Shown piece after piece: positions 16,202 to 24,569 of a DNA stretch of 64,000 nucleotides (position 1 is its first letter; each line of letters starts with the position of its first letter). The notes below the pieces were generated by a model, which saw only the letters and a list, made by a program, of their open reading frames with translations, was not told where the DNA came from and did no database searches. Made by a program: the position numbers and the translations under genes. Origin of the DNA: MGML01 sp034416335 (GTDB lineage: Bacteria > Chloroflexota > Dehalococcoidia > Dehalococcoidales > UBA2162); NCBI GenBank assembly GCA_034416335.1, contig DAOULV010000023.1:7100-71099 (forward strand), in the 5' to 3' direction.

Positions 16202-17425
16202 TTATAATACGCAATTACATAGACCCAGGTTTTTCTCAATTCCCAATTTTGACCATAGCTGATGTTCCTCCAGACAGAGTGCAACCTCAAGGTCAGGACA
16301 TATTTTTCGTGCCGCCTGGATAATAGTGGAGTATATCCTTTCTCTCAATTCTGGAGAATATCGGGCTCTACCATCCCCCGATTTTCTCAAAGTATTGTTA
16401 ATATGATCCGATATGGAGTTATGCAAGCCTAACTTATGCTCCATAAGTTTACGCGCACCTTGATAAATACATATACCACCAAGAGTAAGTCGCTGAACGG
16501 GAATCTCTTTTAGGAGTCGAACCGTAAATGCAGTATATTTTTCTTCCCATCCATCAACAGGAATAACAGGCATCATAACTACACGGACCGGGTAACCGGC
16601 AGAAGCCACACTACGCATGGCTTCAAGGCGTTCCTCTATTCCAGGAACATTCTCTTCGTACATTTCACATACTTCGGGTGGGTTAACACTCCAGGACAGA
16701 ATCGTGTTCCCATGGTGTTTAGTATCCAATAATCTATTAACGTTGGTACTTTTAGTTAAGAGTATCAATCGAGCCTGGGGATGTTCCGCAAAAAAAGGAA
16801 CCAAGATACTTGAATAAGCCGTCAGGGAATCAAGAGCTAAAGGGTCTTGGAGCTTGCCGATATAAAATGGAGTGGGTTTTCCTATATTACAAGCGGTATT
16901 GTTTATTGTATTAATCATCTCTGGAAGGTTTACGTATATCTTAACTGTAGGAGAAAATCTGACGCCCTGAGTCCCAGCGAGGTAACAGTATTTGCAACCG
17001 AACGGGCAAAAACCATACGGAGAAAAATGCCAGTAGTTCGGGCAGGTATTCCCTTCTTCCCGGCTAAACCGGACGGCGCTCTTAAGTTCTCCGAAAACAA
17101 GTGTCTTTTTACCTGCCTGATGTAAAGCAAGAGTTTCTCTCTCATCCAGAATTATCCGGTTATGAGGGGTGTCAGGACATTTTACTGTTTCAGTTCCTGG
17201 ATAAAGGCTGCATATGCGTTCTACAAATCTGTGGCGTTCCGGTGTAGAGACGCTTCCCCTGGCCAGAAAAATCCTAGATATTTCCAGGTGTTCAGGACGA
17301 GTCGGCTGATAATCAATCGGTAGACCGATTCTTTGTTGCGTATTATCAAACAAACCAAGTTGTCTAGATTTTCCACCCATCCGTTTCCTCATTATTAACT
17401 GGTAATATGAATCGCTTTCTTTCAA
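16202..17425 (-). CDS. SPL-family radical SAM protein, long form (407 aa)
   Basis: The cluster motif FCPFGCKYCYLAG (C-x3-C-x2-C near residues 137-144) follows a long N-terminal region of about 130 residues containing RGSVSTPERHRFVERI and CPDTPHNRIILDERE. The pattern resembles true spore photoproduct lyases, which also have an N-terminal extension. Downstream are LQDPLALDS, LILLTKSTNVNRLL, VVMMPVIPVDGWEEKY, and a cysteine-containing C-terminus ending GLCNCVL. It could repair DNA photoproducts or act on another nucleic-acid-linked substrate. The small partner gene follows with no gap, and a partner-plus-SPL pair also exists in the island. Confidence 0.85.
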   Translation of the reverse strand: MKESDSYYQLIMRKRMGGKSRQLGLFDNTQQRIGLPIDYQPTRPEHLEISRIFLARGSVSTPERHRFVERICSLYPGTETVKCPDTPHNRIILDERETLALHQAGKKTLVFGELKSAVRFSREEGNTCPNYWHFSPYGFCPFGCKYCYLAGTQGVRFSPTVKIYVNLPEMINTINNTACNIGKPTPFYIGKLQDPLALDSLTAYSSILVPFFAEHPQARLILLTKSTNVNRLLDTKHHGNTILSWSVNPPEVCEMYEENVPGIEERLEAMRSVASAGYPVRVVMMPVIPVDGWEEKYTAFTVRLLKEIPVQRLTLGGICIYQGARKLMEHKLGLHNSISDHINNTLRKSGDGRARYSPELRERIYSTIIQAARKICPDLEVALCLEEHQLWSKLGIEKNLGLCNCVL

Positions 17426-17565
17426 CGAATTTTATATCCACCACAGGTAACCGCCTTATAGGAACAGTTTACTCTCACTGAAATTTAATGGTATTACATT
17501 TATATACGAACATATGTACTACTTACTGATTTTATCATCAGAACGCTAGAGGAGCAAGACTATTG

Positions 17566-17574
17566 TGCTATAAT
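17566..17574 (+). promoter_or_regulatory. Extended -10 promoter of the AOR gene
   Basis: TGCTATAAT, an extended -10 element, lies about 65 nt before the AOR start. The -35 region is poor, as is usual for extended -10 promoters. A ribosome site AAAGGAG precedes the ATG at 17639. Confidence 0.5.
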
Positions 17575-17638
17575 AGTGCCGGTTTTATCAGGACTACCAC
17601 AATGAAGGAATTACATCCAGTGCCGAAAGGAGAGAACA

Positions 17639-19456
17639 ATGCCGAACGGATATATGGGGAAATTGCTATTCGTTAACCTTTCTACCGGTGAAATCGACGA
17701 AGAAACGCCGGATGAAAGTTTGTATCGCGACTTCATAGGCGGTTACGGAATCGGTGCCAGGGTATTGTACAGCCGCCAGAAGGGCGGAGTCGACCCGCTC
17801 GGACCCGATAATACGCTGGGATTTATCACCGGTCCCCTCACCGGTACCCGGGCAACCTTTGCCGGAAGATACTGCGTGGTAACCAAATCACCGTTAACCG
17901 GTGGCTGGGGAGACTCGAATTCCGGCGGGCATTTCGGTCCCAATATCAAATTCGCCGGCTATGATGCCGTTTTTATAAACGGAATTTCGGAAAAGCCTGT
18001 CTACCTGCTGCTGGATGACGGTAAAGTCGAGATAAAGGACGCCGGTCACCTGTGGGGAAAAGATACGTTCGCTGTCGAAGACACACTAAAGGAAGAGTAT
18101 GGAAACGACCTGGAGAGTGTCAGCATCGGTCCTTCGGGCGAAAAGCTGTCGCTCATTTCCTGCATTATCACCCGCAGAGGAGCCGCCGCGGGACGTTCCG
18201 GGGTAGGTGCGGTTATGGGATCGAAGAACCTCAAGGCAGTGGCGGCACGGGGAAAGATGGAGGTCCCGGTAAGGGACGCCGAACTGCTGAAAAAACTGAG
18301 AGACGAACACCTGGCGGCAATGCGGGGCGGTACCGGGACAAATGAGACAATCGAAGGATTTCACAAATACGGCACATCCAGTGTCGCCGCCTTCTTCGCC
18401 CATGGCGGTAATTCGCCCGTAAAAAACTGGGGAGGTATCGGTATCAACGAATTGCCCGATGTATCGGGGCTTACCGGTGACGCGGCAACTGCCAACATAG
18501 AAAGGCGAACCGGCTGCTGGGGATGTCCGGTCGCCTGTGAAGGCAGGCTGAAAGAGGGAGAAGGCGAATACAGGTACCCCGCCGGAACACGCCGGGTTGA
18601 ATACGAGACCCAGGCGGCTTTCGGCACGATGTGCCTGAATACCAATACCGAGTCTATTAATATGGCCAACCACCTGTGCAACTACTACGGCATCGATACG
18701 ATTTCCGCCGGCAGTACTATTGCCTTTGCCATGGAGTGCTACGAGAAAGGTATTATTACAAAAGCGGACACCGGGGGTATAGAACTCACCTGGGGAAACC
18801 ACCGGGCAATTATAGAAATGCTGGAGAAAATGGCAAAGAGAGAGGGATTCGGCGACATCCTTGCCGACGGTGTTAAAACTGCCGCGGAGAAAATCGGCAA
18901 AGGCTCCGAAGAATTCGCCATACACGTCGGCGGACAGGAACCCGGTATGCACGACCCCAAAGTCCCCGCCGGCCCCGAAAGCACCTCCGGAGCACGTTAC
19001 CAGATGGACGCTACCCCCGGAAGGCATACCCAGATGAATTTCGGTCCCGCCAGCTTCGGCCATCACCTGTCTAATGCCAGCGGTTTCTGTATTTTCAGCG
19101 ACCTCGTAGGAGGAAACGCGGCAGGCTATATTACCGGCTTTATGCGTGCCATAACCGACTGGGACCGCACCGAAGAAGAACTGTTAAAGTGCGGTGAGAG
19201 AATTGTAAATATGCGTCATGCCTTCAACCTGCGTGAAGGGATAAATCCCCTGCTGGACTATAAGTTACCTCCCAGGATGACGGGCAACCCGCCGTTCAAG
19301 GACGGTCCGCTTGCCGGCGTAACGGTTGATATCGACGAACAGATAAAAGGGAACCTGAAAGAGCTTGACTGGGACCTGAAAACGACCAGACCCAGCCGGG
19401 AAAAACTGCTCGAACTGGGCTTAAACGACGTAGCGAATGAACTGTGGCCGGAGTAG
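17639..19456 (+). CDS. Aldehyde:ferredoxin oxidoreductase family protein
   Basis: The 605 aa length is standard for AOR. The N-terminal domain (YMGKLLFVNLSTGEIDEE, FIGGYGIGARVLY, FITGPLTGTRATFAGRYCVV) binds the tungsten or molybdenum pyranopterin. The middle and C-terminal domains supply the 4Fe-4S ligands: CWGCPVAC near residue 290 and a fourth cysteine in NASGFCIFSDL near 482. These cytoplasmic enzymes oxidise aldehydes to acids, or reduce acids, with ferredoxin. It is monocistronic with an extended -10 promoter. A second member lies at 59819. Substrate specificity cannot be read; it may belong to the AOR, FOR, or a benzoyl-CoA-reductase-unrelated carboxylate group. Confidence 0.92.
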   Translation: MPNGYMGKLLFVNLSTGEIDEETPDESLYRDFIGGYGIGARVLYSRQKGGVDPLGPDNTLGFITGPLTGTRATFAGRYCVVTKSPLTGGWGDSNSGGHFGPNIKFAGYDAVFINGISEKPVYLLLDDGKVEIKDAGHLWGKDTFAVEDTLKEEYGNDLESVSIGPSGEKLSLISCIITRRGAAAGRSGVGAVMGSKNLKAVAARGKMEVPVRDAELLKKLRDEHLAAMRGGTGTNETIEGFHKYGTSSVAAFFAHGGNSPVKNWGGIGINELPDVSGLTGDAATANIERRTGCWGCPVACEGRLKEGEGEYRYPAGTRRVEYETQAAFGTMCLNTNTESINMANHLCNYYGIDTISAGSTIAFAMECYEKGIITKADTGGIELTWGNHRAIIEMLEKMAKREGFGDILADGVKTAAEKIGKGSEEFAIHVGGQEPGMHDPKVPAGPESTSGARYQMDATPGRHTQMNFGPASFGHHLSNASGFCIFSDLVGGNAAGYITGFMRAITDWDRTEEELLKCGERIVNMRHAFNLREGINPLLDYKLPPRMTGNPPFKDGPLAGVTVDIDEQIKGNLKELDWDLKTTRPSREKLLELGLNDVANELWPE

Positions 19457-19510
19457 CTAAATTCTGAGAAAGCAGATGATATTACCGCATATCAGCCCAG
19501 TGCCAATAAC

Positions 19511-19655
19511 GCTTGATTTTTCGGAATAGCATACTTTTGTTTCCTCTCCCTTGAGGGGAGAGGATTAAAGCCACCCTCATCCTGACCTTCCCCCGTCAAG
19601 GGGGAAGAGACCAGTTGTAGAACTGGCTTCAGACAGTTATTAATGTTACAACGTA
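19511..19655. repeat. Palindromic intergenic repeat, family R1
   Basis: Contains the R1 core: a CCTCTCCC/GGGAGAGG hairpin, then a CACCCTCATCCTGACCTTCCC block with a second CCCCC/GGGGG hairpin, ending TTATTAATGTTACAACGTACTAG. It lies between the convergent AOR and apt genes. Near-identical copies occur at 20652, 32862, 45008, 47450 and 63515. Confidence 0.8.
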
Positions 19656-20189
19656 CTAGTAGTGAATCAGGGCATTTACCGGGACGTCGAGCTTACTCTG
19701 TCCGTTCAGCGGGTCTAACTGAACCAGGAATTGTGCTGCGGTAACCTCCCCGCCGAGTTCCCTGATAAGTTCTATCGATGCCTTGGCGGTACCTCCGGTA
19801 GCAAGAACATCGTCAACCAGGAGGACTTTCTGGCCCGATAATACTGCGTCGTGGTGAAGTTCGATTTCCACAAGACCGTATTCCAGTTCTGCCTGGGTCT
19901 TGAGTGTTTTACGCGGCAGCTTGCCTGCTTTCCTGATGGGCACGAAACCGGCGCCGAGTTCGACTGCAATTGCCGGACCGAATAAAAATCCACGGGCTTC
20001 AAGGGCGACGACAACTTCGATGTCCTTATTCCGGTAGGGGAGTGTCATCATATCTATCGCATTTTTAAGCATTTCCGGATGCTGCAGCAGCGGAGTAATA
20101 TCGCGGAAAATCACTCCCTTTTCAGGATAGTCCGGAATATCTGCAATGTATTTTTTCAGCTCTTCACTCTTACTGTATTCTTCCGACAT
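19656..20189 (-). CDS. apt: Adenine phosphoribosyltransferase
   Basis: The 177 aa protein converts adenine and PRPP to AMP and pyrophosphate in purine salvage. The PRPP-binding loop KVLLVDDVLATGGTAKA lies near residue 123; IPDYPEKGVIFRDITPLL and ALEARGFLFGPAIAVELGAGFVPIRKAGKLP are the typical N-terminal and substrate-binding blocks. Length and order are normal. The gene is alone, with repeats on both sides, so it appears to be expressed independently. There is nothing unusual in the protein. Confidence 0.96.
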   Translation of the reverse strand: MSEEYSKSEELKKYIADIPDYPEKGVIFRDITPLLQHPEMLKNAIDMMTLPYRNKDIEVVVALEARGFLFGPAIAVELGAGFVPIRKAGKLPRKTLKTQAELEYGLVEIELHHDAVLSGQKVLLVDDVLATGGTAKASIELIRELGGEVTAAQFLVQLDPLNGQSKLDVPVNALIHY

Positions 20190-20929
20190 TTCATTACCTC
20201 TATCCGTAGATTGATCATTCCTGGTACAGGATTTCAGGATATATCAAAGCTATTATATATCAGCCCCGTCAACCGTACAATCGAAACAACTGAATGCACT
20301 CCGGGTATTCCCTTCAATCACTTAAAAAGCTACTATTCGGTTTTAGTTATGATTTTCGGTTCACCCCCCGCCTGCCAAAGTCTTGTACGGCGGGCAGGTC
20401 TTTATCCCCCTCAAACAGTAGCCTTATTCAGCAGAAATATTTCGATTGTTTGAGGGGGAAAGAGTTTGAGAGAGGGGCAAAGTCCCTGGCTATACGTCCC
20501 TCCTTCGTCATTGCGAGATTCCGCTTTCTCCCGTTCGTCCTTCGACAAGCTCAGGACGAACCCATCTCCTGCCTGCCCGCCGAAGCCTTGGCGCAGGCGG
20601 GTCATTGCGAGGAGTCCACCGAAGGCGAATGGCAATCTCCAGTATCAGGTAATGCATAATTTATCGGAATGACACACTTTTTGTTTCCTCTCCTTTGATG
20701 GGAGAGGATTAAGGTGAGGGTGATAAGTGGATTTATGCCACCCTCATCCTGACCTTCCCCCATCAAGGGGGAAGGGACTGGTTATAGGACTAGCTTCAGA
20801 CAGTTTTTTTGTTACAGTATACCAGTATTTATAGAGATTGCTTCGGTTTCCGCCGCAGGCGGATTGACGGCGAATCTCGCAATGACAACAAGACCAACCA
20901 GATACAAACAGAACTTTTAAAAATAACTA
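20190..20929. repeat. Gene-free stretch packed with intergenic repeats
   Basis: No gene is seen. From left to right it holds an R4 copy (about 20325-20500: CACCCCCCGCCTGCC with GGCGGGCAGG, then a CCCCCTCAAAC/GTTTGAGGGGG pair), an R3/R2 composite (about 20510-20660: CATTGCGAGATT, a palindrome GTTCGTCCT/AGGACGAAC, CATTGCGAGGAG, GGCGAATGGCAATCTCC), and an R1 copy (20652-20825). The same order recurs at 63200-63660. Short frames inside are repeat artefacts. Confidence 0.75.
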
Positions 20930-20958
20930 TTGACATACCGATTTGAATGACTTAATAT
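20930..20958 (+). promoter_or_regulatory. Strong promoter of the arsR-dsrE-tusA operon
   Basis: TTGACA, 17 nt, TAATAT: perfect -35, good -10, ideal spacing, about 40 nt upstream of the arsR-family start codon. Confidence 0.75.
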
Positions 20959-20974
20959 ATGTATAGTCATATAT
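20955..20974. promoter_or_regulatory. Probable ArsR-type operator
   Basis: ATATATG, 6 nt, CATATAT: a 7-nt inverted repeat overlapping the -10 element and start site. Position and AT-rich palindrome are typical of ArsR/SmtB operators, so the first gene probably represses its own operon. Confidence 0.6.
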
Positions 20975-20999
20975 ACGCATAAACTAATAGAGGTTAGAA

Positions 21000-21350
21000 T
21001 TGAAGCAAGAGGATCTTGATTTTTACGAACTTAAAGCTGAAGTATGCAAGACTCTCGCCGACCCTAAAAGACTGCACATAATAAATGAATTAAGGGGAGG
21101 CGAATTGAGTGTGGGCGAGCTTGCTGAAAAATGTGAGTTAAACCAGGCGGTGGTCTCGCGTCACCTTGCTATATTACGCAACGGCGGAGTAGTTACTTCC
21201 CGTCGTGAGGGTACCAATGTGTATTACACGCTGGCAGACCCGAGAATCGGCGACGCCTGTGATGTAATGCAGCAGGTAGTCCTGGCTAAAATAGAGAAAA
21301 ACAGGCAGCTGGCTGAAAGGCTGGCATCAACTGAAGAAACCGGTACATAA
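21000..21350 (+). CDS. ArsR/SmtB family regulator
   Basis: The 116 aa winged-helix repressor starts at TTG after AGAGG. It contains AEVCKTLADPKRLHIINEL (the alpha-3 region that holds ELCVCD metal ligands in ArsR; here V-C-K leaves one cysteine), LSVGELAEKCELNQAVVSRHL (recognition helix; a second cysteine at AEKCELN), and RREGTNVYYTLADPRI (wing). With two separated cysteines it may be a persulfide or thiol sensor like BigR/SqrR rather than a metal sensor, which would suit the sulfur-transfer genes behind it. The operator overlapping its promoter points to autoregulation. Confidence 0.88.
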   Translation: MKQEDLDFYELKAEVCKTLADPKRLHIINELRGGELSVGELAEKCELNQAVVSRHLAILRNGGVVTSRREGTNVYYTLADPRIGDACDVMQQVVLAKIEKNRQLAERLASTEETGT

Positions 21351-21412
21351 TGCCATTCGCTCTTCAGTTCTGTCCTGAATAATGAATCGGAATCATCGGA
21401 GGTAAACTGATA

Positions 21413-21895
21413 ATGACGGAAGAACAAAAGAAAAAAGCAACTATAATACTGATAAGCGGAGACTTCGATAAACTCTTTGCCGCACTCACCATAGCTACCG
21501 GAGCCGCCGCTTCGAATATGGCGGTGACTATATTCCACACTTTCTGGGGACTGAGAGCAGTCAAGAAAAATGTCCGTACCGGAAAAAGCTTGTTCGGTAA
21601 AATGGTCGGGCTTATCGAAGGCGGCGACATAACAAAAGCCAATCCCAGCAAGTACGGATTCCTCGGTCTCGGACGCTGGATGTTTAATAAAATGATGAAA
21701 AATAAAAACGTCACCAGCCTGACAGAGCTAAGACAGCTTGCCATTGACCTGGGAGTAAAGATGTATACCTGCCAGACAAGTATGGAGGTAATGGAAATAC
21801 CCAGAGAAACACTCATCGACGAGGTAGCTGATGTCGTCGGGGTCGGATTCATGCTTGAGCAGGCACAACAGTCGGAATTCACATTATTTATATAA
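21413..21895 (+). CDS. DsrE/DsrF/DrsH-like (DrsE_2) protein
   Basis: The 160 aa protein matches the longer DsrE-like family (PF13686-type). KKKATIILISGDFDKLFAALTIATGAAA forms the first strand and helix, VTIFHTFWGL follows, and the presumed sulfur-carrying cysteine sits in VKMYTCQTSMEVM near residue 125. Such proteins bind persulfide sulfur and pass it to TusA or related carriers. A hydrophobic N-terminal half may allow membrane association. It is followed by tusA after 11 nt and by an electron-transfer pair, so it likely feeds or regulates sulfur traffic there. Confidence 0.88.
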   Translation: MTEEQKKKATIILISGDFDKLFAALTIATGAAASNMAVTIFHTFWGLRAVKKNVRTGKSLFGKMVGLIEGGDITKANPSKYGFLGLGRWMFNKMMKNKNVTSLTELRQLAIDLGVKMYTCQTSMEVMEIPRETLIDEVADVVGVGFMLEQAQQSEFTLFI

Positions 21896-21906
21896 GGAGA
21901 ATAATA

Positions 21907-22149
21907 ATGGCGGAAGATATTAAAGTCGATCTTGAACTGGACCTCAAAGGTTTACTCTGCCCGTTACCCATGGTGAGGATAAGTCAGAACATTACCAACG
22001 TACCTGTCGGAGGCGTAATTAAAGCAACGGCAACCGATCCGGGAAGCCTGGCCGATATTCCATCCTGGGCAAGGACCACGGGGAATGAAATCATGAAGAC
22101 AGACCGACAGGGCGAAGATATAATCTTTTATGTGAAAAGAGTGAAGTAA
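21907..22149 (+). CDS. TusA-like sulfur carrier
   Basis: The 80 aa protein has the TusA signature LKGLLCPLPMVRISQNI with the CPxP cysteine at residue 20, then VPVGGVIKATATDPGSLADIPSWARTTGNE, and a final IIFYVKRVK strand. TusA proteins carry a persulfide on that cysteine between sulfurtransferases and acceptors such as DsrE-like proteins or heterodisulfide reductase-like complexes. The gene lies 11 nt after dsrE and 2 nt before the membrane protein gene, so the four are surely co-transcribed. Confidence 0.93.
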   Translation: MAEDIKVDLELDLKGLLCPLPMVRISQNITNVPVGGVIKATATDPGSLADIPSWARTTGNEIMKTDRQGEDIIFYVKRVK

Positions 22150-22151
22150 CG

Positions 22152-22868
22152 TTGAATCCTTATTCATTTATAGTATCTATTCTGGTTTATATCGCCATAT
22201 TCGTCCTTGTCGTCGGGCTTATCTACCGGATATATAAATGGATTAAGATTCCCAGAAGTAAATTAAGCCTGGGACTATACCCCAAGCCAAAAAGCGGAGC
22301 AGGAAGGCTGCTCAAGCTTGGAAAAGATACATTCCTGTTTCCCCAGGTATATGAGGTAGACCGCTGGATGTGGATATTCGTGGTATGCCTTCACCTGACA
22401 CTGGTATTCGCTTTCGTCGGCCACCTGAGGTTAATCCAGGAATTCACACCCCTGGTCAACGCCCTCGGTGATGAAGGCATGAACCAGTTTGCTTTGATTA
22501 GCGGAGGTATAGTAGGAATCGTTATGATGCTCTCCGCTTTTTACTTGCTGATGAGAAGATTCAAGTCTCCTTACAAGGATATCTCAACTCCGGAGGATTA
22601 CATTCTACTCGTCCTGCTGCTTATCATAATACTGCTGGGTAACCACCTTCGGTTCTTCGGCAGCGTACACGTTGCCGACTACCGGGAATATGTGCAAAGT
22701 CTGCTGATGTTCAAACCGTCTTTTAACGCGGAACTGGCTGAATCGGGGACGAAGTGGGTACTCACCACCCATATATTATTCGCTTCTATCCTTGCGATTT
22801 ACTTCCCGTTCAGTAAACTGGTGCACTTCGTAGGTTCATTCGCGGTCAATCTCGTCAGGAGTGATTAA
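22152..22868 (+). CDS. DsrM/HdrE/NarI-like membrane b-type cytochrome subunit
   Basis: The 238 aa protein starts at TTG just after tusA. It has a first membrane helix (FIVSILVYIAIFVLVVGLIY), then helices around residues 75-95 (WIFVVCLHLTLVFAFVGHL), 115-135, 150-165 (YILLVLLLIIILLGNHLRFF) and 197-215. Histidines in the helices (CLHLTL, GHLR, LLGNHLRF, LTTHILFA) can bind heme b as in NarI and DsrM. It would exchange electrons between menaquinone and the cytoplasmic Fe-S partner encoded next, whose start overlaps its stop. Confidence 0.85.
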   Translation: MNPYSFIVSILVYIAIFVLVVGLIYRIYKWIKIPRSKLSLGLYPKPKSGAGRLLKLGKDTFLFPQVYEVDRWMWIFVVCLHLTLVFAFVGHLRLIQEFTPLVNALGDEGMNQFALISGGIVGIVMMLSAFYLLMRRFKSPYKDISTPEDYILLVLLLIIILLGNHLRFFGSVHVADYREYVQSLLMFKPSFNAELAESGTKWVLTTHILFASILAIYFPFSKLVHFVGSFAVNLVRSD

Positions 22869-24163
22869 TGGTGGATATTGATACTGAAAATAAACTGGTA
22901 GGCATACTTGAAAAAGGTATAAACCGGCAGCTCCAATATTACCTGGATGTCTGTACCAGATGTTCCATATGCAAAGACGGCTGTCATCAGTACGTAGCTA
23001 CGAAAGATATCAGGTATCTTCCGGCTTACCGTGCCGAACTGATACGCCGTATTTTCAAGAAATATCTAACTGCCGAAGGTAAATTCATTCCCTCCCTCGG
23101 TGAAGCGACCGGGATAGACGACCGTCTTCTCGATGACCTGTTTATATCGACTTACGCCTGCACGGGATGCCGGCGCTGTATGTATTACTGTCCGTTTTCG
23201 ATAGACACCACCTGGGTGCTTTCCCTGGCGAAAGCCATACTCATCGCAGCCGGAAAAGCTTCGACGATATTGACGGAACTTGCCGACGCCTCCATTATGA
23301 AAGGGGAAAGTATAGACCTCTTTAAAGACATTATTATAGACACCCTGAAAGATACCGAAAAACAATTACAGGAAATAGTAAAAGACCCGAATGCCGGAAT
23401 TCCCATCGATAAAGAAGGGGCCGATATCCTTTATGCGGCGTTGTCCGGTGTACACAGTATATTACCAGCGGCGGTAATATTTCACCAGGCGAAAGCAGAC
23501 TGGACTCTTTCGATGTTCGAAGCGGCAAATTACGGCTATTTCCTGGGCGATGCCGGGAAAGCCGTAAAAATCGCCGACCGTATAGTCGACGAAGCAAAAA
23601 GACTAAATGTCAAAGAGGTGGTGATAACCGAGTGCGGGCATGCTTACCGGGTAATGAAGATTCTGTATGAATACTGGACAAAAGAGGAGCTTCCCTTCAA
23701 GGTTACCAGTATACTGGAAGTTATTTCACGGTACTTAAAAGAAGGGAAGATAAAGGTAGATACCGGGAAAATTAAGGAAATCATCACCTATCACGATCCC
23801 TGCCAGTTCGGAAGGAATGCAGGTTTCTTTGACCTGCCGAGAGAGATCATCGGTAATGTCACCAGCAATTTCAGAGAACTTGAGCCTAACCGCGAAAAGA
23901 ACTGGTGCTGCGGCGGTGGCGGCGGGCTTGTTGCCCAGCCCGACTTTGACGAACTCAGACTGGAAACGGGCAGAAAGAAAGCAGAACAGATACGGAGCAG
24001 TAAAGCGAAAACGGTCATCAGTCCCTGTGAAAACTGCCGGCTGCAGCTGGCTGACCTTAATAAAAAATATGAACTTGATATTACCACAAGTTCGATGATG
24101 GACTTTGTTGTTAATGCGATGATATTCGATTCACCGGAACCCGGGGAGGAAAAAGACGATTAA
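22868..24163 (+). CDS. HdrD/DsrK-like iron-sulfur protein with CCG domains
   Basis: The 431 aa protein starts at GTG or the adjacent ATG. Two 4Fe-4S ferredoxin motifs lie near residues 30-110 (CTRCSICKDGC and CTGCRRCMYYC). Two cysteine-rich domains follow: one with TECGHAY near 255, one with HDPCQFGRNAGFF near 310, WCCGGGGGL near 350 and SPCENCR near 386. This is the HdrD/DsrK architecture, in which a noncubane cluster reduces disulfide-like substrates. With the DsrM-like subunit it forms a quinone-linked complex, and the TusA and DsrE-like carriers suggest a persulfide or trisulfide substrate. No selenocysteine is involved. Confidence 0.9.
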   Translation: MVDIDTENKLVGILEKGINRQLQYYLDVCTRCSICKDGCHQYVATKDIRYLPAYRAELIRRIFKKYLTAEGKFIPSLGEATGIDDRLLDDLFISTYACTGCRRCMYYCPFSIDTTWVLSLAKAILIAAGKASTILTELADASIMKGESIDLFKDIIIDTLKDTEKQLQEIVKDPNAGIPIDKEGADILYAALSGVHSILPAAVIFHQAKADWTLSMFEAANYGYFLGDAGKAVKIADRIVDEAKRLNVKEVVITECGHAYRVMKILYEYWTKEELPFKVTSILEVISRYLKEGKIKVDTGKIKEIITYHDPCQFGRNAGFFDLPREIIGNVTSNFRELEPNREKNWCCGGGGGLVAQPDFDELRLETGRKKAEQIRSSKAKTVISPCENCRLQLADLNKKYELDITTSSMMDFVVNAMIFDSPEPGEEKDD

Positions 24164-24187
24164 GCTAAACCGATATCCAATGAGGTA

Positions 24188-24412
24188 TCAATGAAGGGAT
24201 TCACATATCTCTCTCATCCTGGCTAAAGTCCGGTTAATTTCTTTCTCAAGCGTCATAAACTCTGCCCTGGATTTTTCGGTAATACATCCTACCCCTATTT
24301 TACGTATACCTTCGATTGCCGTAGCCTGAAGAACCAGTATTTTATCACTGGCATCCTTGTATTTTTCATGAAGCTCCGTAAATTCATTTATTATCGATTC
24401 CGATACTCCCAT
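24188..24412 (-). CDS. Small coiled-coil protein, unknown function
   Basis: I start at MGVSESIINEFTELHEKYK, 6 nt after GGGAGG, giving 74 aa. The protein is almost wholly helical with heptad-like spacing (FTELHEKYKDASDKILVL and FMTLEKEINRTLARMREICESL). No family is recognised. It is convergent with the HdrD-like gene and followed upstream by the terminator of the solute-binding protein gene. It may be a structural or regulatory small protein. Confidence 0.55.
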   Translation of the reverse strand: MGVSESIINEFTELHEKYKDASDKILVLQATAIEGIRKIGVGCITEKSRAEFMTLEKEINRTLARMREICESLH

Positions 24413-24483
24413 AACAAACCTCCCCGGTTTTCTCAATGCAAGTCTAGCACTTCTCCCCCTCGAATACACCTCTCTTCAAATAA

Positions 24484-24516
24484 AAAGGAGGCAGCGGAAT
24501 GTCCGCTGCCTCCTTT
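24484..24516 (-). terminator. Terminator of the first solute-binding protein gene
   Basis: Perfect 15-bp stem (AAAGGAGGCAGCGGA and complement) with a 3-nt loop, followed on the minus strand by TTTTTA. Confidence 0.85.
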
Positions 24517-24569
24517 AACAGGTCGTTTAGTTACATATTCTGTTTGTGCACCAAAAGGTGCGTAAGCGT

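Noticed and set aside
18086..19066. Minus-strand ORF of 326 aa inside the first AOR gene
   Set aside because: It is an antisense frame of a well-supported AOR; the sequence is rich in Gly, Phe and Val in the pattern of a shadow frame.
20294..20672. Short ORFs with PPxP or cysteine-rich text in the repeat region
   Set aside because: They are translations of the R3/R4 repeats and recur with them at 63320-63713.
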